Origin: Amborella trichopoda
Taxonomy: Eukaryota > Streptophyta > Magnoliopsida > Amborellales > Amborellaceae
Direction: 5' to 3'
Length of the DNA stretch: 64,000 nt
Assembly (NCBI RefSeq): GCF_000471905.2
Contig: NW_006499912.1
Span: 3,740,938 to 3,804,937, forward strand
Positions within the stretch are counted from its first letter, which is position 1. The number at the start of each line of letters is the position of its first letter. Made by a program: the position numbers and the translations under genes. This document shows positions 45,515 to 58,800 of this stretch, in pieces. The notes beneath the pieces are model-generated. The model had not been told where the DNA came from, ran no database searches, and saw nothing but the letters and a program-made list of their open reading frames with translations.

Positions 45515-45980
45515 ATGGAAAAAGATTGGATTAGCCCACTAACTCATATGAACATAAGAGTCCAACATCCCAAATTGATTCTAGGCCGATCTAACGATCA
45601 CAGATGTTTGGTAGTATTTAAATTATTATTTTTTTTACACAAATCTAAATCACTTGAAATTTTAACGTGTGTTCATAAAAAATAAGTGAATCTTCAAAAA
45701 ATATCAAAAAAATATTTTACATGAAATAAATTAACCAAAATACCCCTGAAAAGTTTGAGGGGTATTTTGGTTATTTATTTTTTCACAAATAATTTTTTTT
45801 ATATTCGCCTTGATGAGAATAACACACATCTAAAATTTCAAATTATTGGGATCTGTAAAAAATAAAATAAAATTCAAGCGCTATCGGACATTCGTGATCG
45901 TCACAGCGGTCCAGATTCAATCTGAACCATTGATTTCATATGTTCATATGAACTGATGGGCTAATCCCATCTTTTCCCAT
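45515..45980. mobile_element. foldback MITE with ~39-bp TIRs and palindromic centre
   Basis: The left arm ATGGAAAAAGATTGGATTAG...CTCATATGAAC mirrors the right arm GTTCATATGAACTGATGGGC...TCTTTTCCCAT. The centre is a perfect 16-bp inverted repeat, TAACCAAAATACCCCT (45732-45747) with its complement (45758-45773). No clean target duplication was seen. A TA/CA microsatellite (about 45491-45512) borders it on the left. Confidence 0.8.
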
Positions 45981-46432
45981 CAAGACATTATGGGTCATAA
46001 CAAGTACTATTAGATTGTATTTTACATGAGTGATGAGGGGGGTGTTGCTCCCGCAGGAGCATAGAACGTTTTGACTTTATTGAACTGACTTTGGGTCCTT
46101 GCTTTAAAAATATATATTAAACAATAAATAAAATAGAAGAAGAAATTTATGTCCCCCCTATACTTGGGAACAATTACTTCTCAAATTCCACAAATATTTG
46201 GTCAATCAATCTTTTCATGTTTATGTATTTTGGCCTTTTCCCATCTATTCTCTAATTGCCATGGAGTATTATAATACAAAGTTTGCGTACCCAAATATTT
46301 TAGTAAGTAATTGTTTTATATAATATGCCTTCATAAGTGTCCCTTCCTAGTCAGCTGGATAGCTACCTTAAGCCTTGTAATAAACAATATCAACCAATAT
46401 TGAAAATATGGGTGATGTTTCTATAGGGATGA

Positions 46433-46800
46433 GGCCCCAAACAATCAAAGTAAAACACACTTTTAAATTGTGTTGGAATATATTTTTCTATATGGGAAAT
46501 CTTTGTGATGGCTTGAAACTTTGTTTTCATATCTAATTATAAAATTTAAAGCTTTAAAAATAGTATAGATTGAGCAGATCTATGAACACTTGAAAATTTT
46601 TGAAAATTGATGGTCCAAAAATTACATTACAAGATGGACTACTTCGAAAACTTGAGATCCATTTCTTCTCGTGTCCATACATATTGAGGTCAAGATGATT
46701 GATTTTAGGATTTTTTGGCATCAAAATAACCTTTTCTAATGGATTTTGAGGTGCGTCTTAATTTAATTGTTTAGGCCTTAATTAACTTTTTCCCATAAAT
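46433..46800. repeat. MITE family 1 copy
   Basis: Interior blocks GATGGCTTGAAA, AGATCTATGAACACTTG and AGGTCAAGATGATTGATT, and the right end GAGGTGCGTCTTAATTTAAT...TTGTTTAGG, match the copies at 50527 and 51494. The left end is decayed. Confidence 0.7.
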
Positions 46801-47654
46801 ATAAGTGTGGCCCAAAAAAAAAAGAAAAAAAAAAGAAAGAAAGAAGAAAGAGAAATACATGGATAAGACCAATATAAAAGAAACTAGCAACCATCAATAT
46901 GAATATTCAGTACCTTAATGAATCATGAATCTTAGCAATAACTCAACAGGCATTTATTCCTAAAGAAATGAATCCGATAGCATGGGAATAATTTAAGAAG
47001 CAATTATTGATCAAGAAATAATAAAGCAAGTGACAAAAAGTCAAATAAGCAAATTAAAATGAAGTGAGGAAAATTACATAGATGGGAGTCAAATGACTAA
47101 TTGGCCTCTTGGCATCATGATTAGGGCATAAGCCTCTATTATTTAAATTAAAAATAATAATATTGCTTATCTTTTGGGTAGGGAGATAAGGCAACTAACA
47201 AATCGTCACATGACATCAGATCCTTGTAGGTGATGTTTAAAGTTTAAACTATGAACTTCAAAGGGATACAAATTCCTTTGCTTTGTTCTTAGAGTCTATA
47301 ATTTTTCCTCCTTAATGATTCATTCAAACGTGTATGTGTGTGTGCATGGATATCTATAAGAGAGGGGGGAGAGAGGTAGATCAAACCTTAATTTTTTGAA
47401 ATGTATTTTTAAAATGCATTACATAATTTCAATTCAAATTATCTTAAAATTTTAATTGTTTTGAAAGAAGATGAAATATATTCGTATTAAATCATTATAG
47501 AAGAATTTTGGATGTCCTGTGCTCATGTCTATATCTTATGGTTCATTGGATCAAGCCTCATTCTCTCTCTCCTTAAATTCTATCTTCTAAAGCTTTACAA
47601 TATAATTCATTATTCATACTTTACTATCTAGGTCCTTAGTGACAGTTGGTAGAA

Positions 47655-48080
47655 CGAGTTTCATTATCATTATCATCTGAGCTTATCTCAACTATATGGG
47701 CTATCATTTCGCACTATCTAAAGTTATTATTCTTATTAAGGCTACAAATCACTATATCTCTTCTCACTATTTCTATCTATATCTTTTCGAGTATTCTACT
47801 TGTCATTTTAGATCCTTCCACTTGAACCAAATCACTCTCCTAATGGTGTTGTTCTAAGTCGATGTTGCACGTGGCTATGTCACTTAAGTCTATTTTCCCC
47901 CATCTTATTACATATAAAGCTACTTCTAAATTCTTTCGGATGTATTCATTCCAAATTCTATCCTTTCTTGCCTTGCCACTTATCAATTGCAACATCCTCA
48001 TCTCAGCTATAATGATTCTATAAGTATATTGTGTTTTGACGGCTCAACATTCCATCCCACAAAATATGGTTGGTCTTTAG
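47655..48080 (-). mobile_element. old RTE LINE 3' fragment
   Basis: On + it reads ATTATCATTATCATCTGAGC...CTTCTCACTATTTCTA...TTCCACTTGAACCAAATCAC...TCTTTCGGATGTATTCATTC. It is co-linear with the minus-strand RTE 3' regions at 22017 and 33515. Highly diverged and 5'-truncated. Confidence 0.7.
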
Positions 48081-48331
48081 TTTTATTCATATCCTTTAGC
48101 TGGTGGAATGAGTTCTTAAAAAGGACAAGGTCTTATGATGATCTAGTATTTGATTAGAACTAAATTCTTCTCTATTTTATTAATAATTTATCGCTTTTAC
48201 TGATACTCCCTATACAATTTCGCCCCAGGACATACACCTTTGAACTCCACTTTTTTATGCTAATCCCAAGTGATCATGTCTTATTTTCCCAAAGTTTCTT
48301 TGCTTCTCTGTTTTTTGGCTAGTTTGGTTGA

Positions 48332-48528
48332 GAATAGCTTCGGGCCATGGCGGTAGTATTACCGAACTTCATGGTGAGGTCTTTGACTCCATTCTTGCCA
48401 AAGGGTGGAGGCTCAAATCCCTCCATTCTTGCCAAAGGGTAAGGGCCCAAATCCTTGCTGACTTACCACTTTTCAAAAACAAGTAAGGACTCATCATCCC
48501 CACTTAATTATCCAAAAATAAATAAAAG
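48332..48528 (+). mobile_element. tRNA-derived SINE (family with L1-like tail)
   Basis: An A-box-like CCATGGCGGTAGTATTACC and a B-box-like GGCTCAAATCC, with a 32-33 bp internal duplication (CCATTCTTGCCAAAGGGT twice). It ends TCATCATCCCCACTTAATTA then TCCAAAAATAAATAAAA. The tail matches both the SINE at 37.3 kb and the L1 3' end at 55.8 kb. Confidence 0.7.
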
Positions 48529-48885
48529 TGTGGTTTGTAAAGTGCACCTATAAAATTTGTTTAGATATTTAGTATTGTCGTCGGTGTGGGAAACTTTATG
48601 ATGGCTTGAAAATCTATTTTATCTCTAATCATAAAAAATTAAGATATAAAAAAGTGCTACAGATCATATAGATTTAAACAGACCTAAATATGTTGAAAAT
48701 AGATGGTTTGGATAACTTGTTACAAGATACACTTGTTAAGATTTGAATTTTTTTTTCCTTTATTTCGACACGTTTTGAGGTCGAGATGATAGGGTGTTTT
48801 CCAAAGTCGGAACACTCTCTTCTAGAGGATTTTTTAGGTACACCTTACTTCAATGGTATAAGATTGCATCCTTATATAAACATTA
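48529..48885. repeat. MITE family 1 copy
   Basis: Starts GTAAAGTGCACCTATAAAAT and ends TAGGTACACCTTACTTCAAT...GCATCCTTATATAAAC. The middle has GATGGCTTGAAAATCTATTT, TGGATAACTTGTTACAAGAT and GAGGTCGAGATGAT, all shared with the other copies. It directly abuts the SINE tail. Confidence 0.75.
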
Positions 48886-48931
48886 AATAATAGTGTTCTT
48901 TCCATAATAATAGTTATTATGTAATGTATAA

Positions 48932-49257
48932 CATAGTTATCAAGATCCGACTGGCTACCGCACTAGTGAAGGTTTTAGTCCAATTAAAACTGGTTTGACC
49001 ATCGGTCAAAATGGTAAGATGATATTTTAAAAATAAGAATAATAATTTAAACATTAAATATATTAAAAAAATAATTTTTCAACTTTAGCTAGTGGAACTG
49101 GTCAAAATTTGATGGTCTGGCCGGCCAAATTGGTCAAATAACGACTTTGACTGATTTTCAACCAAATCAAGTTTTTGCTTTAGACTAGACCATCAAGATA
49201 CAGGTCGGCGCTCTAACTGTTCAGACTAGGTGGTCCAAGCTTGTCTTGATAACTATG
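48932..49257. repeat. MITE with CATAGTTATCAAGA ends
   Basis: CATAGTTATCAAGATCC at the left is matched inverted by GTCTTGATAACTATG at the right (326 bp). The interior is rich in GGTCAAA/TTTGACC motifs. A related end occurs at 39200. No clear target duplication. Confidence 0.7.
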
Positions 49258-49689
49258 ATTGATATATCCAGCATTTTAAGGCTCGAACGAGGCAACTCGG
49301 CCTCACCATGTGGACGAGGTGAGTTTTGGACGAGTCAGCTCTACATCATATATATTTTAGTTTAAGTATATATTACTACCTCATTTCTAAGTCATATTTG
49401 TAAAAGTGATTTTTTTGGTTAATACTACTATCCAATGTTCAAACATTCCAGGTTTGAATGCCCATGACAGCTACCAAAACTTCAAACATTGGATATATCT
49501 AAGGCCAACGATACCAAGATTCCATTATTAGGAAGACAATATTGTTGGGAAGTGGAATGATAAACCATTCATTTCAAAATTACGAAAATATCAGGCGTTA
49601 GTTTTTATAAAAAAAATAGTATTTTATATTAAAAAATGTGCTATTTCTTTAAATATTTTCCCTTCAGCTTTTCCCCAATTTTTCCTCAT

Positions 49690-50190
49690 ATAATGCTGGT
49701 TACCATTTCAAATTAGAAATCGACCAGTTATCTTTCCTTTGTGATTTTTTTTTTTTTTTTACACCTTTATGGAGGCATGAAAAAATTTCTTGCCATAAAT
49801 TTTAACAAATTTTCCAATTTTTCATGAAGCTTATAATGCTGGTTACCAATTCAAATTAGAAATGGACCTACCAGTTGTCTTTCCATTATGATTTTTTTTT
49901 TTTTTTTTTCACCTTTCTTGATGCATGAAAAAATATCTTGCCATAAATTTTAACAAAGTTTCCAATTTTTCATGAACCTTTTACACTTCTTGCCTCCACT
50001 TTTTTGATGCATCATCATCCTTCACATCATGTTTCACAATTCCTTTTTTTCTTTTGAATATTATGTTTCACAATTCCTTTTATACATAAAAAAATGTAGC
50101 TGCGACCATCATCTACATGAGTAGCTCTTCAAATTCCTTTACACAATAAAAATTGTAACTGTAACCATCATCCAAATGGGTAACTCTTCA
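49690..50190. repeat. two sets of short tandem duplications
   Basis: TAATGCTGGTTACCA at 49691 recurs at 49834, so a 143-bp unit with a poly-T core is present twice. From about 50030, GTTTCACAATTCCTTTT and ACCATCATC(T/C)A(C/A)ATG(A/G)GTA are each repeated. Non-coding. Confidence 0.85.
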
Positions 50191-50526
50191 TATGCCTAAA
50201 ATGCTATAACAACAATTTGGGTGCCTCTTCATGGGATATATATGTCCATGTGGTAGTTTAAGAGGCAGTTAAGATGCATGCTGCTCATAGTTGCATCTTC
50301 ACTGGGGTGGGTAAACATAGGCACTTCTATTTTGGGATTGCATGCAACCAGATTGGTACCTTTCCCTTAGATGTAAACTGGGATAGTTAGGATGTCAAGA
50401 AAATTTGTTGGATTTTAAGTGTGGTCACTGATACATGCCCCCATCAATTTGATTGTCGGAAAGACCTCTTCTTCTTTTTTTTTGTGGGCTAGGTCAGCCG
50501 GGAAAGGGTCCCCTACTTATTTTAAT

Positions 50527-50945
50527 GGATGTGGTTCATATATGGTTACAACCTTAAACAATTAAGTTAAGGCGCACCTCTAAATTTTATCATAAATATA
50601 ATTTTGGTGTCAAAAATTCGCAGGATGGCTTGAAAATCTATTTTTATCTCTACATATAAGATCTTCTATTTTCATCTCTAAATATAAGATCTTAAGTTCC
50701 AAAAACAGTTTAAATCAGGTATATCTATAAACGCTTAAAAATGGACGATCTAGATAATTTGTTGCAAGATACAACATTTTGAGGACTCAAAAAAAAAATT
50801 TATTTTCATATTCATACATCTCGATGTCAAGATGATCAATTAGAGGTTTTTCCAACATCAAAACAACTTGCTATGATGGATTTTTGAAGGACACCTTAAT
50901 TCTACATTTTAAAAGTTGCCACCTTATATAAACTTTTTCCTATTT
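50527..50945. repeat. MITE family 1 copy, best-preserved left end
   Basis: GGATGTGGTTCATATATGGT then TACAACCTTAAACAATTAAG and GGCGCACCTC on the left. On the right, GACACCTTAATTCTACATTT then AAGTTGCCACCTTATATAAA. Inverted termini of roughly 60 bp. In opposite orientation to the copy at 51494. Confidence 0.85.
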
Positions 50946-51493
50946 TAATTACTACTATAAGTATACTACACTGGATGTTCGCCATATTTGAAATTAAAAG
51001 AAGGGAAGGTCATCAAAATCAAAATGAACTTAATTTTTTTAATGAATTTAACAATTTACTCTTTTCCAACTATTCCCACTCATGGTCGTGTGTATTTTGA
51101 TAGGTAATTTGAAAATAAATCGAAATATATCGGTAAAATGCTAAATAGTTTATCTTTATTGTGTATTTTGATAAATTTCCCTTAAATGAATGTTTAGAAA
51201 ATCAGATGGCCTAACACGTAAAGTGTAACATCTGAATGTCTAGCCCCATGCTTTGCTTGTTCATTTGTGATCTAATTACTTGCCTGATTATATGATTGAC
51301 CATTGGCAATCACGGAATCGCCGTAGAGAGCTTTCTTGATTGTTGGGAAGATAGCGCTCTTGTCAAAGAGTAAAGCAAATTAAAGTACAACTATAATGCA
51401 AATCAACCATAAAAACTACCAGATACTAATAGAAAATCAATCAATAAGAAATATAGTGAAAAAGAAGCACTTAACAATGAAAAAAATTTAAAT

Positions 51494-51860
51494 AAGGTTT
51501 CAACCTTAAAATGTAGAATTAAGGTGCACCTCAAAAATCCATCATAAAAGATTGTGTTGATGTTGGAAAACCCTCAAACTGATCATCTCATCATAGAGAT
51601 ATATGAATATGAAAAGAAAAAAAGTTTTCAAGTCCTAAAAATAATGTATCTTGCAACACATTATATATGGACTAGTTATTTTCAAGTGTTTATAGATCTA
51701 CTTGATTTGAACCATTTTTAGAGTTAAGATTTTATAATTAGAGATGAAAATAGATTCTCAAGCCATCCAAAGAATTTTTTACACCAAAATTATATTTATT
51801 ATAAAATTTGGAGGTGCGACTTAATTTGATTGTTTAAGGTTGCAACCTTCTACAAACCAC
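51494..51860. repeat. MITE family 1 copy, best-preserved both ends
   Basis: AAGGTTTCAACCTTAAAATG...AATTAAGGTGCACCTC on the left. GGAGGTGCGACTTAATTTGA then TTGTTTAAGGTTGCAACCTT and ACAAACCACAACCC on the right. The 14-bp motif AAGGTTGCAACCTT is itself palindromic. Confidence 0.88.
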
Positions 51861-52783
51861 AACCCATAACAATAGAGGGAAAAACTTTCTGAGATGGAAA
51901 AATTTACCAAACCCTACAAAGGGACTTACACAATACTCCTTAACATGCTTCCAACAATTCTACTACTGCCCTTGTGGTATCTGGTATGGCAATGTTTCAA
52001 TCATCGTAACTTCTTGGTAAGCTTGCTATATGAACTTATTTACAATAAAAAAAACTGGCTCAAAGTCCCTCCAGGCCTCCACAACATAAACAGTCGAGGT
52101 ACCCCACTCCATTACAAATCTTAAGTCTTTGCATGGCTTGCAATTTGAACAAGTTAGTCATAGTTGGACTGCCTACGGCAAAGAGAGATCACCATTTTGA
52201 ATATCTACTTGTTGTGCTAGAACGCAAAGGAAAGGCTAGACCACCTTCAACCCCATTGTTTGTTTTCTCTACATATCTGGTGCCATGAATTGGATTCTTT
52301 TGAAATGCAATGAGTGATGCTAAGTACAATTAAACAATTATCTGCACAATGGTTCTCTCCAGCTATCTTAAAAGGCAGGCGTGTGCTGTGGAAAATTATA
52401 TTGTAACAACATTATTGTTGCTATGATTAGAGAGCCATAAAAGAGCCTTCCAAGACACTGTAAGTTCAATCCATATACTCAAAAGGTAAAAGTCTCTACC
52501 AATAATCATATCTTGGCCTAAAGTTCGGAATAAGCTTTGGGAATATAGTAATCGGATTTCATTACCCACTTCAGAGATACAGTTAAATATTCCCGCGAAG
52601 ACGGACAAAGCCAGTTTGATAGAAGGCACCAATGAAAGGGATGGTGAACCTAAATTTTGATAGAAGTCACCAACCCCAATCATAGGAATAGATTGGGTGA
52701 TCCTCCCCTTCTTAGGGCCCTTTTTATCATGTTTTGTAAATGACTGGAATATAAAGAGATGGTACAAGGATAAGACTAGATAG
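51861..52783. other. intergenic, nothing recognised
   Basis: The frames at 51894-52124 (+) and 52396-52836 (-) do not resemble known families by eye and lack motif support. Confidence 0.4.
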
Positions 52784-52990
52784 CTAATTATCGAAAGGGA
52801 CTCCAAAAATGTCATCCAAGCATTAAAGTAATACACCCCTGAGCAATTGTAGCCTAGTAGGCAAATTTAGAGAATTGTCAGGGGGCAACAAATCTCCTCA
52901 ACTATCTTCAAGGGTTGTACTTGTACTTTGGCAGGCTCTTCTTATTATGCATCTTCTCCAGCTACATCATTTGATTTTCTAACACAGCAC
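52784..52990 (+). mobile_element. possible LINE RNase H fragment
   Basis: Positions 52784-52828 read LIIERDSKNVIQALK, matching the hhIExDSxxVIxAL block of the RNase H domain found in plant L1 LINEs. Flanking sequence is not convincing. Weak. Confidence 0.35.
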
Positions 52991-55824
52991 AAATGTAGTA
53001 GTAATGAACACCGATGTAATTTGTCATAAAAGGCCCGGTAGCATTTGGCAAGATATATAGGACTCTATCAAAAATAACCACATATTGGTCTTGTTCCAAG
53101 CCCAATATCTGTGACATCTCCTGCCCTTCTTGCACAGCAGCAACATCTTTTCTGCTGCAGAAGAGCAGTACACTTCTATAACCTGAATTGCCATGACATT
53201 ATTCCCCCTACAAAAGTGAATAAACAACTAGTTATTGACTTTCTTGAATCAATATCCCTGATCTTATCAACATCTATGAAACCCTCTAATATATGCTTTT
53301 AAGTTTCCAAAACATATTTCTGATGCATCTCTTCTGTACTTGAGTTTTCATTTCATTTACTGCTGAATATTCTTCGCCTGGGTTTTGAAGGAACCTACAT
53401 ATTACTCCAACAACATGTGACATATTACTGCATGCATTAAACACCCCTCTACTGAACCATATTGAATCTTCTACATCACTTTCTTCTCATTCTCGCTTGA
53501 AGGATAATATTTAGAATTTAATTTGAAGTGGCATATGTGTAATGTGCCTACTTGATGTCCATTCTTTAAAGTAGATCTTTCATGCAACTTGTTAATGTAC
53601 TTATCCTAAAAACAACCACTACTACTTTACTTTTTTATCATCAGAATTCTACATGCCTGAAATATGTTGTGATGATCTCAACTCTATCATATCAAAGATT
53701 TGTTCAACTCCTTTTTCAAGATGTTAATCATTTGAATGTAGTGCCCAACTATTAGCACATCAACTACATAGAACACAAGGATACTAGAAGTTTCCTCTAT
53801 AAAGCTTCTTGTTATATACGCAATGATCAACAATAGTTCTCTTATAACCATGAATAAGTGAAATTTTTCATACCGTTACCTAGGGAATTCTTTCACCTAT
53901 ATAGTTTTTTTCTTGAGGTTACAAACCAAGTGATTCTTCACCCTTTAATAGAAACCCTTTTGGCTGCTCCACATAAATCTTCTCCTCCTCCATATCACAA
54001 AGAAGGAGGGTAGTTTTAACATCTAACTGCTCTATTTCGAGATTCATGTTTGTTGTTAACTTCAATATCACTTTAATAGAAAAACTTTTACCATTGGAGA
54101 AAATATTTTGTCAAAATCAACTGCCTTCTTTTACTTTGAAGCCTTTTAACACTAACATTGCCTTACTTGATTTACTTATCATCTCTTTATGCTTTATTTT
54201 GAATATGTGCCTTTCTACCCTTTGGTAAACAAACCAAGTCATCGATGTTTTTATGCAAGCAATCTATTTTCTCTTGAATAGCTTTCCTGCATCCACCATT
54301 ATAGTCATCAAGTTGAGCGCCATGAGAATTTTCTGGTTCATCACCATTACTGAAAAAAATATACTCTATGACAGGATACCTCCATAAGAGCTGAGGTTGT
54401 TTACCTAACCTAGTAGATAGGGTGCAGTGTGTTCGTTCTTATGAAGGCAACTCCCTCTGCTCACATTTACTTGCCATAGGTTCACCACCATCAAGTAATT
54501 ATTTATCTTCATCACCATAATTTTTTCTTTGGAGAAGAATTGAACCTAAGGATGACAAGTCATCAATAGGACCCTAAGACGTCTAAAGCTTGTCAAAATC
54601 CTCAACTGTTATTGTTTATTATTACTTCTTCTTCTAAGTTTTCACAACTTATCGGCATATGTCAACAAAAAAAAATGTATTGGCAGCCTCACCATCAATC
54701 TTCAAGCGCTGCTCTTTGAATACATGTACAAAGGCCTTCCAACTAAACACCTCCAAGTGTGAGCATGAGAAATCTTTGCCTAACACCACCTTTCTAGTAC
54801 ATCATGCTCTAACTGATAAGAGGGAGATCGATCAATTACATGGCATAAGAATTCATTGGCTTCAACCCAAAAATTTTGAGGCAATTTTGCAGGGAAAAAA
54901 ACTTATTCTTAATTCTTTCTACGATGATGTGATTCATCATCTTCGTTGCACATTTGTCTTAGGGGTCACAAGGGATTGATGTTCTCATGCCATACTTTAA
55001 CCCTCAAAACCTTGAGATGTATTTTCTTTTGATATCTATGTGAATGTGCTTTAGAATTTGTGTCTACCATAGCTTGGAAACTCTAAATTTCAAATAATTC
55101 AACCTCACCTTTCATATCAAATATCCGCACTTTCCTCGAAGAATCATACATGAAAGTAACAAAATAAGAAGCACTACCAATGGTTTTAAAGTCTATAGTG
55201 CTGAGCTCATCCAATCGAGCCTTAACAAAATTGCGAATGTGCGTGACCAAACCTAGATACGGGACAAAATACATCAAAATTTGTGTGTGTGAATGAGTGA
55301 AAATCAAAAGAAAATAAATAAATAAACATTAATACCAAGATTTATGTGGTTTACCTTCTAAAGCTACGTCCACGGGAGAAAGAGATCATATCCAATAATA
55401 GTTACAAGTTCTACCACTAGGCAAGCTTTCTTGGGCTTCTTTGATTTCTTCTAGAGGCTTTCCTTCCCTAAGATTTCCTTCTCTGATGTTCTTCTCTCTC
55501 ACACATAGACTTTCTTCTCTTTTCTCTCTAATTAGCTTCTCTCTCTCTCCCTCTCTTTCCTTCTTCCTCTCCCTAAAAGAAGGCGTTCTTATATGTATTT
55601 TCTTATACTCCCAGGCTCTCTGTAAATGGAGAGACACACCCCAAGAAGAGGACCACATTAATCACTTGAAAGGGAAAGAGACTTACACAAAGCCTCAACA
55701 TGAGGCTTCCCTTTTTATGTAGGAAGATTTTGATGAGATTTGTTCTCACTCAAGATCATCTCCACATCCTCCTGTGGCATTTTCCTTTTATATGGGATTT
55801 GATATCTTTTAACAAACCCTCCTA

Positions 55825-58800
55825 ATTTAATTTTTTTGGATAAATCAGTGGGGATGACGAACCCCTACCCATTTTTTTAGTTTTTATTAATACTATAATA
55901 AAGGTTATATGTGGACAGTTACAAATACAAGCACTACACAACCCTTTTGAGGGGGACGTTGGCAAGGTCCTGCAAAATGAAAGGAATTCCAAAATCAGGG
56001 GGATGGGCCCGCCATACAATGGCTTGAGCCATAGATGCCGCACTCTTTGCCAAACAATCAGCGGCCATGTTCGCCTCCTGGAAGGCGTGTGATATCTTCC
56101 AATGGTGATCAGTGAAGGAGAAGGGATTTGTCTTGCAATTGGACAACAAGGTGCGCAGCCTCCAAGGGGCCAAGCTATGGGGGTGAGCTCCACTAACAAT
56201 TTAGAGTCGCTCTCAATGATGAGTGGGCGGCAGTCCAACTCCTGTGCAAGAGAGATGCCCCAATCCAAAGCATGAAATTCTGCTGCATTGTTAGATGAGG
56301 GGCCAAGAGGGGTGGAAAACACTGCTACAAAACCTTATGTGTCATTTCTAATGATCCCCCCACAACCCCTAGTGCCCAGATTACCAAGGGACGAACCATC
56401 GATGTTGAGCATGAAGTGGCCCATGGGAGGGAAGGACCATGCAATCTAGATCGATGTGGAAGGGGGTTCAGTATGCCACTGAAGCCTGAGGTTCGTGGAG
56501 ATGTGGCATTTTGATGGGTGAAAAGATCATCCATTCCCTTCTGCAAGCTTGCTGACAAAGTGGGTGATGCGCCCCAGTAGTTGCTCCATCAAATACCTTC
56601 GACCGTTGTGGATACGTGCATTGCGCTCTGCCTATATGAACTAGACAGTAGTGGATAAGGTGGAAAGACATAAATTGTTCATCCCTTTGGATTTGAACGA
56701 AATTTGAGTCATTTTGTCATCATCATGGTCGGGGTTTTGCTCGAGTGATATACTTTTTCGAACGTCCAGAGAATGGATAGCTATAATACCTTGAAGACAC
56801 ACACTGCATAATAATATGGTTAGTGGATTCCTCCTCTTGGAGGCAAAATGGGCATCTGGTAACCAAAGGAAGCCCCTTAGATTGGAGCAAGGCCATGGTA
56901 GGGAGTCGAGAGTGCAACGCAAGCCAGGAAAACCACTTCTCTCTAGGATGGGATGGGGTTTTCCAGAGGACTTTTTAAGGCTGGCAGAGTCAGGGCACTT
57001 TGCCTGATGTGATCCCAAGCACTAGCCACTGAAAACTTACCATGAGCTAAGTGTATCCATACCAACTAATCCTGAGAGGGATGGAGCAGTAATACATGAG
57101 AGTAAACCTCCTCCCAAACACAAATGAGAGGGACCACCTTTGGGGTGTGCCTTGGATATAATCTAAAGCCTTGGGCTTAGCCAGGTTGTCAAGTCTCTTG
57201 TGAACCTCCACACCGTACTTCTCCCATAAAGAGCTCTCTGATAGCCATGGGTCAGCCCGGAAGTCAACCAACTGACCATCTCCAACTATCTATCACACAT
57301 TACCTTGCAGTCTTTTCAATCCCAAGGCCACACCCTTCCAAACATGAGAGTAGCTTTTAGGTTGGGCAAACCAGATCGATGAATGGCAGAAGTATTGGTG
57401 CTTGAAGAATTCTCCAAGCTAGCTTCATCATGTCCGCCATGTTAAAATCGTGAGTCTGACGAATCCCAAGGCCCCCTTCATCAGTTTTCCGACATATAAT
57501 CTCCCAGGTCACCAAGTGTAAGCCCCTATTTTTGTCATCCCTACCCACAAGAAATTACTTTGGAGTCTCTCGATCATATTGCAAGTGTGGCAGGGGAGGT
57601 AGAAAGAGAACAACCAATAAATGGAGAGGCAGAAAGAATTGATTTCAACTATTGAAGCAGGCCTGTGAAGGAAAAGGATAGGTTTGCCAAGAGCCTATTT
57701 GACCAATGGTTTTTCCAATAAGACTATGGCAGTGTAGATGTCTTAGAGTGCCATGGAAGAGAGGGAGGCCAAGATACCTGGCAGGAAGGTCACCTAGTTC
57801 GAACTAAAGTACATGAAGCACTTGTGCTCTCAAATTGGACCGAACTTCAAAGAACATAGCCTTGCTCTTATTGCTGTTTAATTTCTGACCAGTCACCCCA
57901 CAGAAGTTATCAATGATCTGTTCAATGACAATAGCCACTGGGACTGATGCCTCGCAAAAGATAAGGGCATCGTCTGCATAAAGGGGGTGATTGACCACAT
58001 AGTTACATCCTGAAAGAAAAATAGGGGGAGGGAGTTATTAGCAGTGCTAGCCTCAATCATTCTACTAAGATAGTCCGAAGGAAAAGATATGGGGATAGTG
58101 GGTGTCCTTGTCTGAGGCCTCTCTTGCTTTTAAAATAACCCACTAGGGATCCATTGTGCAGGATAGAGAATGAGGATTTGGTCCGGTTGCGTTTTTGTGG
58201 CACAAGGAAATGAACTCGTTTGCCATGAGGATGTTATCAGTGATCAACCTTCCACTAAGGAATGCTGCCTGGAATGGGTGAATATAGTCGTCAAGTACCC
58301 TCCTCAGGCTATTTTCCACAACCTTGCTTATGATTTTATAAAAATACATTACATAGGTCAATAGGTCTAAAATCCTTCATAGTTGTGGGGCAGGTGACCT
58401 TGGGAATCAAACAGACGAAGGTCAAATTTACCTCCTTGAGGAACTTGCCTTTAACCAAAAAGTCTTTAAGTGCACTTAAGAGATCAGCCTTGACAACCTC
58501 CCAACTGAACTTGTAAAATTCTACCCCAAACCATCTGATCTTGGAGCGCTCTCTGATTTCATGTCCCATATACACTCTCTAATTTCCTCTAAGGAGATGT
58601 CCTTTGTTAAGGCCTCACATTGCAGTTGTGTGAGTCGCATATCTGGAAGGAATAACCGACGGTCCCATAAGGATAGCCTCCTGTGTTTCAGGGGCTAAGA
58701 GCTCCTCAAAGTAAGAGATCATATGACTTTCAATGGCTTTGGGGTCTAAAATTTGAGTGCCATTGGAATCCTTAAGGAAAGCAATTTTGCCATGCCGCCT

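Noticed and set aside
52396-52836. 146-codon minus-strand frame with hydrophobic segments
   Set aside because: No recognisable domain. The opposite strand carries a more plausible RNase H-like block, so the frame is likely a shadow.
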